Of a stretch of 64,000 nucleotides of DNA, positions 43,103-50,938 are shown piece after piece (position 1 is the stretch's first letter; every line of letters begins with the position of its first letter). The position numbers and the translations under genes were made by a program. A model generated the notes under the pieces. That model was given only the letters and a program-made list of their open reading frames with translations, searched no databases and was not told the DNA's origin. Origin of the DNA: an uncultured Oscillospiraceae bacterium (lineage in GTDB: Bacteria; Bacillota; Clostridia; Oscillospirales; Ruminococcaceae); contig CAKSPU010000003.1 in NCBI GenBank assembly GCA_934486875.1, forward strand, positions 1 through 64,000, in the 5' to 3' direction.

Positions 43103-44542
43103 TTACAGCTCAACAGGCTCAAATTCAAGTCTTACCTTGGGGAGCTTTTCCATTGTGTAGTAGTAGTTTTCAGCCCAGTCATCGCCCTGAGAGGGATCGT
43201 TCTCGCCGCTTGCGGGAGGAGCGAAGAGCTTAAGGGTCATATCGCATTCGCCGCCCAGAGGCTTCTCGTAGAATGCGCTCATAAGGTCAATTGTCTTAGC
43301 CTTGGGAGATTTGTAGAACCACTTGCCGTTTATCTCCATCATATAGTTGCCGTCATCTTCAAAAACGACCTCGCAGAAATGGGGGTTCTTCTCAAAGTGG
43401 AGCTTGATAGCGATACCGTCAGCGTCCTCCGCACCGCCCCATCTGAGGGTAACGGGAACCTTGGCATCAGCTTCGGTCTCGGTCATTTCGGGCATAAACC
43501 AGTCGGAGTGGATAATGTCCTTGTAGGTCTGCATAACAGGCTGCTCAATGCCCACGTCGGGGTTGTTGGGGTCTTCGATCTCCAGACCGAGACGGCCTCT
43601 GTCTCTGAACTGATACATAGTGAAGCCGGAGAACCAGTCTGCCTTTTCGTCAACCAGGATATCGCAGAACTCCCTTACCATTTCAGCCTGATCGTATGCG
43701 CCGGTAACGTCGCCGTCAGCATTGAACTCGCTCATTACCATAGGCTTTGCCACGCCGCTGTTGAGGAACTTGTAGCGCTCAAAGCTTGCCTTTGTCTTTT
43801 CGTAGGTCTCTCTTACCTTGCTTCTGGAGTGGGAATTGCCGCCTCTGAGAGCAACGTCATAGGGCCAGCCCCAGTGGAGAGCCATATACTTGTCAACAGA
43901 CCAGATATCAGCGGAGGGGATAGTTGCCTTGAACTCCTCTTCCTTTTCCATTTCGGTCTTGTTCAGATCCTCGATGCCGCCGATGCAGATGATAGTCTTG
44001 ACATTGGGGGCATACTCGTGGATAATATCGGTGAAATGAACGAAGAAATCGCCTATTTCCTTGTAGGAAGCTCTCTTTGTGAAGCTGAACCAGTCGCCTG
44101 TAGCCTCGTGGTTTATTCTGAGCATCATTCTGCCGAAGGTCCGCAGGTCCTTTGCAATGGCGATGAGCTGTTCATCGGTGCAGTGGGGGTCAACAGTGAG
44201 GGTGAGGGTAATGTCCTGACCGTGGCGGCGGACATCACGCATACAGGTGAAGGGCTCATCGTTCAGGTTTCCGCCTATGCCGCCCTTGTATGTGAAATAG
44301 TCATCATAGGGGTAGTCCCACTGGAAAGAAACGTTAGCGTCCTTCATAACTTCGGAAATTCTGCCGGGGAACTGCTTGTCAAAGGGATAGTAGCAGTACA
44401 TCAGGCTGATGCTGCGGTGGGGTCTGCCCATTTTGTGAAGTATGTAGTCCTGATTTACGTATTCGCCTCTTTCGGAGCCGTCGCCCAGGTCAACTGCACA
44501 CTTTGCCTTGCCCATATGGACTGTGTAAAGGTTTTCATTCAT
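43103..44542 (-). CDS. Glycoside hydrolase-like (clan GH-A style) protein without signal peptide
   Basis: A 479-residue protein that reads as a (beta/alpha)8 glycosidase followed by a small beta-sandwich domain (about residues 340-479). The likely acid/base is Glu146 in LRINHEATGDW and the likely nucleophile Glu272 in MVMSEFNADGD, the strand 4 and strand 7 positions of clan GH-A. The spacing and motifs recall GH26 and GH39 relatives but I cannot place it in a named family. It has no export signal, so it would act in the cytoplasm. The start follows GGAGGA. Alternatively it could be a non-catalytic relative, since the aromatic subsites cannot be checked here. Confidence 0.65.
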   Translation of the reverse strand: MNENLYTVHMGKAKCAVDLGDGSERGEYVNQDYILHKMGRPHRSISLMYCYYPFDKQFPGRISEVMKDANVSFQWDYPYDDYFTYKGGIGGNLNDEPFTCMRDVRRHGQDITLTLTVDPHCTDEQLIAIAKDLRTFGRMMLRINHEATGDWFSFTKRASYKEIGDFFVHFTDIIHEYAPNVKTIICIGGIEDLNKTEMEKEEEFKATIPSADIWSVDKYMALHWGWPYDVALRGGNSHSRSKVRETYEKTKASFERYKFLNSGVAKPMVMSEFNADGDVTGAYDQAEMVREFCDILVDEKADWFSGFTMYQFRDRGRLGLEIEDPNNPDVGIEQPVMQTYKDIIHSDWFMPEMTETEADAKVPVTLRWGGAEDADGIAIKLHFEKNPHFCEVVFEDDGNYMMEINGKWFYKSPKAKTIDLMSAFYEKPLGGECDMTLKLFAPPASGENDPSQGDDWAENYYYTMEKLPKVRLEFEPVEL

Positions 44543-44622
44543 AGGTATAGTCCTCCTGATCTTTATTTTTCCCCATAGGGGTCCCCCGAAAGGGGGTTAC
44601 ATATTTTGTTTTTTATGCCGTC

Positions 44623-45132
44623 TTATCTCTGCTGCATAGGCGGCTGCTGGGGGATATTCTGCATAGGCACAGAAGCTCTGGGAGCCTTGATAGTACCCTT
44701 TGTGCGCTTTATCGCAGTGATGGAAGCGGTAAGAGTTTCTTCAGCCTTTGAAAGGGTGTCAACTATATATTCATCGGCAGCGCTCTTTACAGCCTTAGCC
44801 TTCATAAGCGCCTGCTTTTCGATCTCCGCAGCCTTTGCCTGAGCAGCCCTTGTTATCTCATTTTCGGCAATAAGGGTGTTCTTGCGGCTCTCGGCTCTGT
44901 TTATGATCTCCTCAGCCTGTCTGTTAGCCTCGTCGATAATGGATTTCCTCTCCGAAACTATCTTCTTTGCCTGCTTCATTTCATTGGGTATGTTCATTCT
45001 GATGTGGTCGATACATTCTCTCAGCTGATCCACATCAACCAGTGATTTCTTTGACGAAAGGGGAAATGACTGCGCCTTGTCGAGAATTTCGTCCATTGCG
45101 TCAAGATAATCATCAACCATAAGATCTGCCAT
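44623..45132 (-). CDS. Coiled-coil protein downstream of coaD
   Basis: A 169-residue hydrophilic protein that is almost entirely helical. After a 35-residue head containing MVDDYLDAMDEILDKA, residues 40-140 form a long Glu/Lys/Ala-rich coiled coil resembling ATP synthase subunit b or DivIVA-like scaffolds; the tail is Pro/Gln-rich (NIPQQPPMQQR). Homologues beside coaD and rsmD are common in Clostridia and are usually annotated as ATPase or hypothetical, but no ATPase motif is visible. The start follows GGAGAA, 38 bases after coaD. Confidence 0.75.
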   Translation of the reverse strand: MADLMVDDYLDAMDEILDKAQSFPLSSKKSLVDVDQLRECIDHIRMNIPNEMKQAKKIVSERKSIIDEANRQAEEIINRAESRKNTLIAENEITRAAQAKAAEIEKQALMKAKAVKSAADEYIVDTLSKAEETLTASITAIKRTKGTIKAPRASVPMQNIPQQPPMQQR

Positions 45133-45170
45133 ATTTCATATTCTCCGATCTGCCCGACGGGCGGTATTTT

Positions 45171-45668
45171 TTATTTTTTTGCCTGACTGTCGGGGAAGAG
45201 CCTTTCCTCGATATCCTTAAGAATGCATTTCGGAACGAATTTGCTTATATCTCCGCCGTAGGAAGCCACCTGCTTTACAACGCTGGAGCTGAGATACATA
45301 TTCTCCGAGCTTGTGGTGAGGAAAACAGTTTCCGCACCGTCATAGATATTTCTGTTAACAAGCGCCATCTGGAACTCATACTCAAAGTCGGTAACGGCTC
45401 TGAGACCCTTTACAATGGCGACAGCCCCCACCTCACGGACATAGTCGGCGATGAGCCCCGAGCACACGTCGACCTCCACATTGGGAAACTCGGCAGTGAC
45501 CTTTTTTATGAGCTCAACACGCTCCTCGGGGGTAAAAAGGGGAGTTTTATGTTTGTTGACAGCGACCAGCACTATCACCTTGTCAAAAAGCATTGAAGCC
45601 CTGTGGATAATGTCCCTGTGACCGAAGGTAACGGGGTCAAAGCTTCCGGGGCAGACTGCTGTTCTCAA
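45171..45668 (-). CDS. coaD: Phosphopantetheine adenylyltransferase
   Basis: Fourth step of coenzyme A synthesis, forming dephospho-CoA from 4'-phosphopantetheine and ATP. The nucleotidyltransferase motif is PGSFDPVTFGHRD (TFGH variant of HxGH) at residues 7-19, with KGLRAVTDFEYE and the SSSVVKQVASYGG block closing the site. Length 165 is standard. It lies 36 bases after rsmD, a pairing widespread in bacteria. Confidence 0.96.
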   Translation of the reverse strand: MRTAVCPGSFDPVTFGHRDIIHRASMLFDKVIVLVAVNKHKTPLFTPEERVELIKKVTAEFPNVEVDVCSGLIADYVREVGAVAIVKGLRAVTDFEYEFQMALVNRNIYDGAETVFLTTSSENMYLSSSVVKQVASYGGDISKFVPKCILKDIEERLFPDSQAKK

Positions 45669-45704
45669 GTCGGATCATTTCCTTTCAAAAATGACTTATG
45701 TGCA

Positions 45705-46262
45705 TTATTCTTCCTCTTCATCGGGGAGAGGAACACGGTAGACAGTTACTTCTATCTTGCCGTAGCGGTATGTCTTTGCTTTTCTGAGCTTTCCGCATTC
45801 ATCGGGGAGCGCAAGACCCTTTTCGTGCTCGCAGACAACGATGCCTCTGTCGGACATCTTGCATTCGAGGAGGGGCAGTGCCTTTTCGATGATGCCGTTT
45901 CTGTAGGGAGGGTCGAGAAGAGCGATATCAAAGGTCATTCTCACACCTCTGAGGAAATCAAGGCTGTCGCTGACGGTAACGCCCGACTCGTCCTTAAAGC
46001 CGCAGGCTGCGATATTTTCCCTTGCGCAGTCGGCGGACGCAGTGCTCCTGTCAACAAATCGGCAGTATTTTGCGCCTCTTGAAAGGGCTTCGATGCCGAG
46101 CTGACCCGAGCCGCAGAAAAGGTCGAGAACAACGCTTCCCTCTATATCAAACTGGATTATTGAAAAAATGGCTTCCTTGACCATATCGGTGGTTGGGCGA
46201 ACGTCCTCGCCCTCCAGGGTTTTGAGCTTTCTTCCTCTGGCAATGCCTGTAATTACCCTCAC
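45705..46262 (-). CDS. rsmD: 16S rRNA (guanine966-N2)-methyltransferase
   Basis: SAM-dependent methylation of G966 in 16S rRNA. The SAM loop is LDLFCGSGQLGIEALSRGA near residue 47, and the catalytic motif LLDPPY lies near 117. The start is a GTG at 46262 preceded by GGGAGG. Length 185 is normal. First gene of the rsmD-coaD-coiled-coil operon, with a promoter at 46315-46343. Confidence 0.95.
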   Translation of the reverse strand: MRVITGIARGRKLKTLEGEDVRPTTDMVKEAIFSIIQFDIEGSVVLDLFCGSGQLGIEALSRGAKYCRFVDRSTASADCARENIAACGFKDESGVTVSDSLDFLRGVRMTFDIALLDPPYRNGIIEKALPLLECKMSDRGIVVCEHEKGLALPDECGKLRKAKTYRYGKIEVTVYRVPLPDEEEE

Positions 46263-46314
46263 AGAATACGCCTCCCTTAAAAAAATTACAAAACGATTAC
46301 AATATACAATATCT

Positions 46315-46343
46315 ATTATAACCCATAAAAAAATAATTTTCTA
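46315..46343 (-). promoter_or_regulatory. Promoter of the rsmD operon
   Basis: TATAAT (46315-46320) with TAGAAA (46338-46343) 17 bases upstream, minus strand. Confidence 0.6.
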
Positions 46344-46360
46344 TAACAAACAATGAATTT

Positions 46361-48190
46361 TCACATTGAATTTTGCACAAAATCGTAGACTTCTTTTGCA
46401 GCACTTTCACTAATTCCCGCTGCCCTTGCTATCTCCTCGGGAGATGCTTTTTTCAGCGCTTCTGTGGTCTTGAACGCTGTCAGGAGCTTTATGGCACGCT
46501 TTTCGCCGATGCCCCTGATGCCGGTTATGCCAAGCTCAAAGGAGGACTTCCTGTGTTTTTTCCGCTGATAGGTGATAGCAAAGCGGTGTACCTCGTCCTG
46601 AATGCGTGTTACAAGCATAAATGCCGCCTTTGTCTCGGAAATGCTTATCTCGCCGCCGTCAGCGGTAATGGCTCTGGTGCGGTGATTGTTGTCCTTTACC
46701 ATACCGAAAACGGGCACCTCGATGTCCATTTCCCACAGCACCTCATTCACCGCCGCAAGCTGATTTCTGCCGCCGTCAAGGAGTATGAGGTCGGGGAGGC
46801 GCTTGAATCCCTCGTCGGTCTCTTCGGGGTCAAGATAATGCTTAAAGCGCCGCCTTAACACCTCCTGCATACAGGCAAGGTCGTTCTGCACGAGATTTTC
46901 CTTTATGGAAAAGCGCTTGTACATTTTCTTGCAGGGTCTGCCGTTTTCAAAAACTATCATACCCGCCACCATATCCGCCGAGCCGAGGTTTGAGATATCG
47001 TAGGACTCGATATACAGGGGCGTTTTTTTCAGCCCGAGCATTTTCGCAAGAGTTTCAAGGGCGGATATCTCAGCGGCAGTTCGTCCCACACGTATGGACA
47101 GATATTCCTCCGCATTGGATTTTGCTATCTCCGCAAGGCGCATAAACCGTCCTCTCTGTGGGCACATCACGTCAACTGCACGCCCCGAGCGGTCACGGAG
47201 AAGATGCTCGATGTCCTCCCTGTCCTGCACCTCTGTTCCCAGCACGATATTTCGGGGTATCTCACGTCCTCCCGAATAATACTGAGTCACGAAATCCTCC
47301 AGCATTGCGCTTTCCGTATCGTCCTCGCCGAGGAAATATTCCGCCCTGTCAAAAAGCCGTCCGCAGCGGTACATTATGACCGCCGCACAGGCTTCGCCGT
47401 TGTTTCGGGCAATTGCCACAGCGTCCGTATCGGGGAGCTTTTCCGCAATGATGTTCTGACTGTCCGCCGCACGGGATATGGCGCTTATGCGGTCACGGAG
47501 CTTTGCGGCAAGCTCAAATTCAAGATTTTCCGCAGCCTCGTTCATCTGTGCGGTAAGGCGCTCAACGGAGGCTTCCGAGCCGTTTCTGATAAAATCCTCC
47601 GCTTCCTTGATTATATCGGCATATTCCGCTTCGGAAATTTTTCCCGTACACACGCCCATACATCTTTTTATCTGATAATTAAGGCAGGGTCTGCCCTTGC
47701 CGATGTCACGGGGAAAAACTCTTTTGCAGGTGGGGAGCATAAACGCTCTGCCTGCTTCCAAAGCAGCCTGCTTTGCCACGAACGAGCTTGTATAGGGGCC
47801 GAGAAGTGTTCCGTCGGAGGGCTTTTGCAGCTCTGCGGTTATCCGTGAATATGGGGGCGGCGATATGCGGATATAGCTGTAGCCCTTATCGTCCTTGAGC
47901 AGGATATTGTACTTGGGCGAATGCTGCTTAATCATCGAGCATTCAAGGACAAGTGCTTCATATTCCGACGTTGTTACTATGAAATCATAGTCATAGACAT
48001 TCTCAACCATTTTCGCAACCTTTGGGGTGTGGTTGGGTGTTCTGGCAAAGTATGATGAAACACGGTTTCTTAGATTTTTCGCCTTGCCGATATATATTAT
48101 ATGACCTGTTTTGTCCTTCATCTGATACACTCCGGGGGAGGTGGTGAGAAGATAGGTCTTTTCTCTGAGCCAGTCAAGCCGTTCGTTCAT
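46361..48190 (-). CDS. uvrC: Excinuclease ABC subunit C
   Basis: Makes both incisions in nucleotide excision repair. The GIY-YIG nuclease starts at residue 14 (PGVYQMKDKTGHIIYIGKAKNL). The UvrB-binding motif LAAKLRDRISAI is near 220. The RNase H-like second nuclease has SYDISNLGSADMVAGM, with helix-hairpin-helix motifs at the end (GIRGIGEKRAIKLL). The start at 48190 is favoured by AAAGGA at proper spacing; the in-frame ATG at 48202 overlaps that site. Length 609 is normal. Confidence 0.96.
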   Translation of the reverse strand: MNERLDWLREKTYLLTTSPGVYQMKDKTGHIIYIGKAKNLRNRVSSYFARTPNHTPKVAKMVENVYDYDFIVTTSEYEALVLECSMIKQHSPKYNILLKDDKGYSYIRISPPPYSRITAELQKPSDGTLLGPYTSSFVAKQAALEAGRAFMLPTCKRVFPRDIGKGRPCLNYQIKRCMGVCTGKISEAEYADIIKEAEDFIRNGSEASVERLTAQMNEAAENLEFELAAKLRDRISAISRAADSQNIIAEKLPDTDAVAIARNNGEACAAVIMYRCGRLFDRAEYFLGEDDTESAMLEDFVTQYYSGGREIPRNIVLGTEVQDREDIEHLLRDRSGRAVDVMCPQRGRFMRLAEIAKSNAEEYLSIRVGRTAAEISALETLAKMLGLKKTPLYIESYDISNLGSADMVAGMIVFENGRPCKKMYKRFSIKENLVQNDLACMQEVLRRRFKHYLDPEETDEGFKRLPDLILLDGGRNQLAAVNEVLWEMDIEVPVFGMVKDNNHRTRAITADGGEISISETKAAFMLVTRIQDEVHRFAITYQRKKHRKSSFELGITGIRGIGEKRAIKLLTAFKTTEALKKASPEEIARAAGISESAAKEVYDFVQNSM

Positions 48191-48223
48191 TTTCGTGACC
48201 ATTCCTTTTTTACAGATACATTT

Positions 48224-48252
48224 ATTTTATCATATCCGCACATTTATGTCAA
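48224..48252 (-). promoter_or_regulatory. Promoter of uvrC
   Basis: TTGACA (48247-48252) and TAAAAT (48224-48229), 17-base spacer, minus strand. Confidence 0.75.
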
Positions 48253-48263
48253 ATGCATAAGCG

Positions 48264-48292
48264 TTGCAAATATGGGGGCGGTGTGGTATAAT
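48264..48292 (+). promoter_or_regulatory. Promoter of the DUF1893 gene
   Basis: TTGCAA (48264-48269) and TATAAT (48287-48292), 17-base spacer. It is back to back with the uvrC promoter. Confidence 0.75.
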
Positions 48293-48324
48293 CATTATAA
48301 TAATTCAAGTGAAAAGGTGATAAA

Positions 48325-48750
48325 ATGACCGATGATATGAAAAAAGCGGCAGGACTGCTTGAAAAAGACAAGCTTACCTTTGCCGCAGCAAACGGCGATG
48401 ATATTATTACTGACAATGACAGGGGAGTAAAGCCCCTTTTGTCCCTTATTGACAGCGGCAGCACTCTTTCGGGATATTCCGCAGCGGACAGGGTTGTGGG
48501 AAACGGTGCGGCGTATCTTTATGTGCTTCTGGGAGTAAAGGCGGTCTATGCATATGTGATAAGCAGGGCTGCTCTTGATACTCTTGAAAAATACGGCATT
48601 GATGTTTCATATGGCACTCTGACCGATGCCATAAGGAACCGTTCGGGAGACGGTTTCTGTCCTGTTGAATCGGCGGTGGCGGGAGCGGAAAGCCCCGAAG
48701 CTGCGCTTTTTCTCATAAGGGCAAAGCTGCGAGAGATGATTGGGAAATGA
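48325..48750 (+). CDS. DUF1893 protein
   Basis: A 141-residue soluble protein of the DUF1893 family, whose structures show a cytidine-deaminase-like fold without an established reaction. Family markers are RGVKPLLSLIDSG, the AADRVVGNGAAYLYVLLGVKAVYAYV block and the region NRSGDGFCPVESAVAG. The conserved Cys in FCPVE corresponds to the most invariant part of the family. It has its own promoter and AAAAGGTGAT site. Confidence 0.85.
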   Translation: MTDDMKKAAGLLEKDKLTFAAANGDDIITDNDRGVKPLLSLIDSGSTLSGYSAADRVVGNGAAYLYVLLGVKAVYAYVISRAALDTLEKYGIDVSYGTLTDAIRNRSGDGFCPVESAVAGAESPEAALFLIRAKLREMIGK

Positions 48751-48802
48751 GGATTTCCTTTGCAAATCAGAATTTGGTTGTATTGATTCATAATATATCT
48801 GT

Positions 48803-48868
48803 AGGGGACGGGTTTCCCGTCCCGTTATCCCACATTTAAGAAGCGGGACGGGAGACCCGTCCCTTACA
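48803..48868. repeat. REP-like GC-rich palindrome
   Basis: GGGACGGGTTTCCCGTCCCG on the left and CGGGACGGGAGACCCGTCCC on the right pair with each other and each is also self-complementary. The remainder of the gap to 48908 shows nothing else. Confidence 0.75.
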
Positions 48869-48908
48869 AAATTATAAATCAGCCCGCCAAGTTACGATTT
48901 GTTCAAAC

Positions 48909-48933
48909 AAAAAAGGGACGGCAAGCCGTCCCA
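48909..48933 (-). terminator. Terminator after the DUF4317 gene
   Basis: Stem GGGACGG/CCGTCCC with loop CAAG, followed by six T on the minus strand. Confidence 0.88.
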
Positions 48934-48941
48934 TAAATATA

Positions 48942-50126
48942 TCACACCGTAACAGGTGTACTGTTTTCAGCAGAGCTGTCCGAAGCACTTCCCGAAGTCT
49001 CAAATGAAGTCTCAATGCCGTTTACAAGAACGCTCGGGTCATCAAGGTCGATTATAAGGCACTTTTTGCCCTGAATAACCGTGGTCCTTACCTTGTCCGT
49101 GCCGTCCTTGCTGATGTTCACGGTTATCTCGGGAACGGAAAGAACAGTCTTGGTCTCCACAAGGTTCGATGCCTTGAGAGAGCCGTCGCCTACGGTCGTT
49201 TTATAAACCGCATCGAGAGCCTGAAGCTTGTCATCGCTTACCCCTGCATCGGAAAGGATAGTCCTCATTCTGCTGCAATCTATAACAGGAGGCTCGGTCT
49301 CGTTCTTGTTCTGGTCGATGACCTCCTTGATGCTGTCATTCACACGGGTAATGACGGTGTAATCAAGCTCGTCACGGCATACATCTGTGAGAACAGCCCT
49401 GAAACGCTCCTTTTCGCCGTCGGGGGTGAACTCAAAACTACAGTCAAGTACGTCCTCGATAATGGAAAGATTCGGCTTCTTGGGGGAGCGTGTGTAGTAC
49501 ATAACGCTGTTCACATCGGGGGAGCGGTCGCTGAAAACGGGGTAAAGGAATCCGTCCTGGGGCGCTCTTGCGATTATCATTTCGGTGTTGGATTTCTTTG
49601 CGATAGTCTCGGTCTCTTCGTCATAGAAAAGTCCGTCATCGCCTGTGTTCACGGGGCAGAGAGCTGTCACGATGAAATTGTATTCCGAATCGCCCTCTCC
49701 GATCATTTCGTCGTTCTTGTCCTTCACAAGAATGCTGTATGTACAGTGACCCGCAATAATGGTGTATGCGGAGGAATAGTCAGTGTTTTCAACTATCCTG
49801 TCGATGTATTTTTTGTTGGCTTCCTCGTCCTCCAGCCTGCCCTTTACGGCAGCATAAAGGATATTCTGGGCACCGCCCTCATCGTAGGATTCGTTAGGGA
49901 AGCGGTATTCGTTCAGATTTTTTCCGAGACTTCCGCTGAGCGCCTTTTTCAGCGTCTCCATCACAACAGCACTCTCGTCCTCGGGCATAATGGCAAAGCC
50001 CTTTGATTCGGTATATTTTATGTGCTTTTCAGCGTCACAGTAAGCGTAAAGGATACGGTTAAGGGTGAAAAATCCGCAGCCCTCCGCAAAGCTTTTCTTG
50101 ATCTCTGCAAGCTCCTTTTTGTTCAT
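48942..50126 (-). CDS. DUF4317 protein
   Basis: A 394-residue soluble protein of the DUF4317 family, widespread in Clostridia and without known function. The N-terminus MNKKELAEIKKSF and the central segments TIIAGHCTYSILVKDKND and SEYNFIVTALCPVN are typical. No catalytic motif or membrane segment is visible; the C-terminal tail is Ser-rich and low complexity. The start at 50126 follows AAAGGAG, and 16 further in-frame codons upstream are not used. A repeated motif GGAATCGCTGA lies 27 bases upstream. Confidence 0.82.
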   Translation of the reverse strand: MNKKELAEIKKSFAEGCGFFTLNRILYAYCDAEKHIKYTESKGFAIMPEDESAVVMETLKKALSGSLGKNLNEYRFPNESYDEGGAQNILYAAVKGRLEDEEANKKYIDRIVENTDYSSAYTIIAGHCTYSILVKDKNDEMIGEGDSEYNFIVTALCPVNTGDDGLFYDEETETIAKKSNTEMIIARAPQDGFLYPVFSDRSPDVNSVMYYTRSPKKPNLSIIEDVLDCSFEFTPDGEKERFRAVLTDVCRDELDYTVITRVNDSIKEVIDQNKNETEPPVIDCSRMRTILSDAGVSDDKLQALDAVYKTTVGDGSLKASNLVETKTVLSVPEITVNISKDGTDKVRTTVIQGKKCLIIDLDDPSVLVNGIETSFETSGSASDSSAENSTPVTV

Positions 50127-50152
50127 TTCTTGTTCTCCTTTTCTGTATCTAA

Positions 50153-50163
50153 GGAATCGCTGA
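50153..50163. repeat. Left inverted repeat flanking the YezG-like gene
   Basis: GGAATCGCTGA, inverted and perfectly repeated at 50848-50858. Confidence 0.55.
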
Positions 50164-50285
50164 ATAAACAGCAATTCATTAAAGATTTTGATTTTTTTAT
50201 TATACCACTTTTTTCCTGCTTTGGAAAGTTTTATTCAGTACGTCCATAGAATATAACAGTAAATTTACAGTATCCAAGGTTAATA

Positions 50286-50741
50286 TCATTTTCTTAACAT
50301 ATCAACCGTAATTTTTGGCGGCATACAGCCAAGATGCTCCATACACCACTTTTCTCTTCTTTTCTGTAAACTTCCTGTAGGTTTTTCATAAGAAAATGAT
50401 ATATTAAATGTTCCATCCCCATTAAGCTGATATGTTATCCCAAACCAACATTTATCAAAAGTTGAAACGTATTCTTTCTGAAGCTGTTGAATATCAATTA
50501 TTGTGGTAGAACGATGATTTTTATATTCTGTTACGTCATTTACAATGATATCCTTTCTTTCCTCAAGACCATCCATAGGAATGACTCTTTTTGTTGCTGA
50601 ATCAATGTAGCAAAACCAATATGATGGGGCAACTCCCGGACCAAGTTCATAGAATATCCACGCTTTATCATATTCGGTCGGGATCATAGCATCTAAATTG
50701 ATGCCTATATCTACTTGCAATTCTTCAATTTTGTTTGTCAT
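50286..50741 (-). CDS. YezG/DUF600-like immunity protein
   Basis: A 151-residue soluble protein resembling the YezG (DUF600) family, which contains immunity proteins to secreted polymorphic toxins. The match rests on the N-terminal MIPTEYDKAWIFYELG region, the WFGITYQLNGDGTFNISFSYEKP segment and the ending KRREKWCMEHLG. No toxin gene is adjacent, so it would be an orphan. It is clearly more AT-rich than its neighbours and is flanked by 11-base inverted repeats. AAAGGAG precedes the ATG. Confidence 0.65.
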   Translation of the reverse strand: MTNKIEELQVDIGINLDAMIPTEYDKAWIFYELGPGVAPSYWFCYIDSATKRVIPMDGLEERKDIIVNDVTEYKNHRSTTIIDIQQLQKEYVSTFDKCWFGITYQLNGDGTFNISFSYEKPTGSLQKRREKWCMEHLGCMPPKITVDMLRK

Positions 50742-50847
50742 TTAGTTGGACTCCTTTAATATATCAAAAAGCTCAAATGTTTGATTTGCTGTGCTCCCTA
50801 AGCGGCGTATTCAAGTGTCTCTCCCCGCCGTAGGCGAGACACATTGA

Positions 50848-50858
50848 TCAGCGATTCC
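50848..50858. repeat. Right inverted repeat flanking the YezG-like gene
   Basis: TCAGCGATTCC, the complement of 50153-50163. Just beside it, TGTCTC/GAGACA forms a separate small hairpin at 50816-50842. Confidence 0.55.
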
Positions 50859-50868
50859 CTGATCAGGT

Positions 50869-50907
50869 AAAAAAATGCGGCGTAATACATATTGTACCAC
50901 AGCCGCA
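50869..50907. terminator. Bidirectional terminator after the PAS-GGDEF gene
   Basis: TGCGGC/GCCGCA stem with T tracts on both strands. The right half contains TGTACCACAGC, shared with the terminator at 38970-39004. Confidence 0.8.
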
Positions 50908-50938
50908 GATTTTTTTCAATAAGCAATTTCAACGAATA

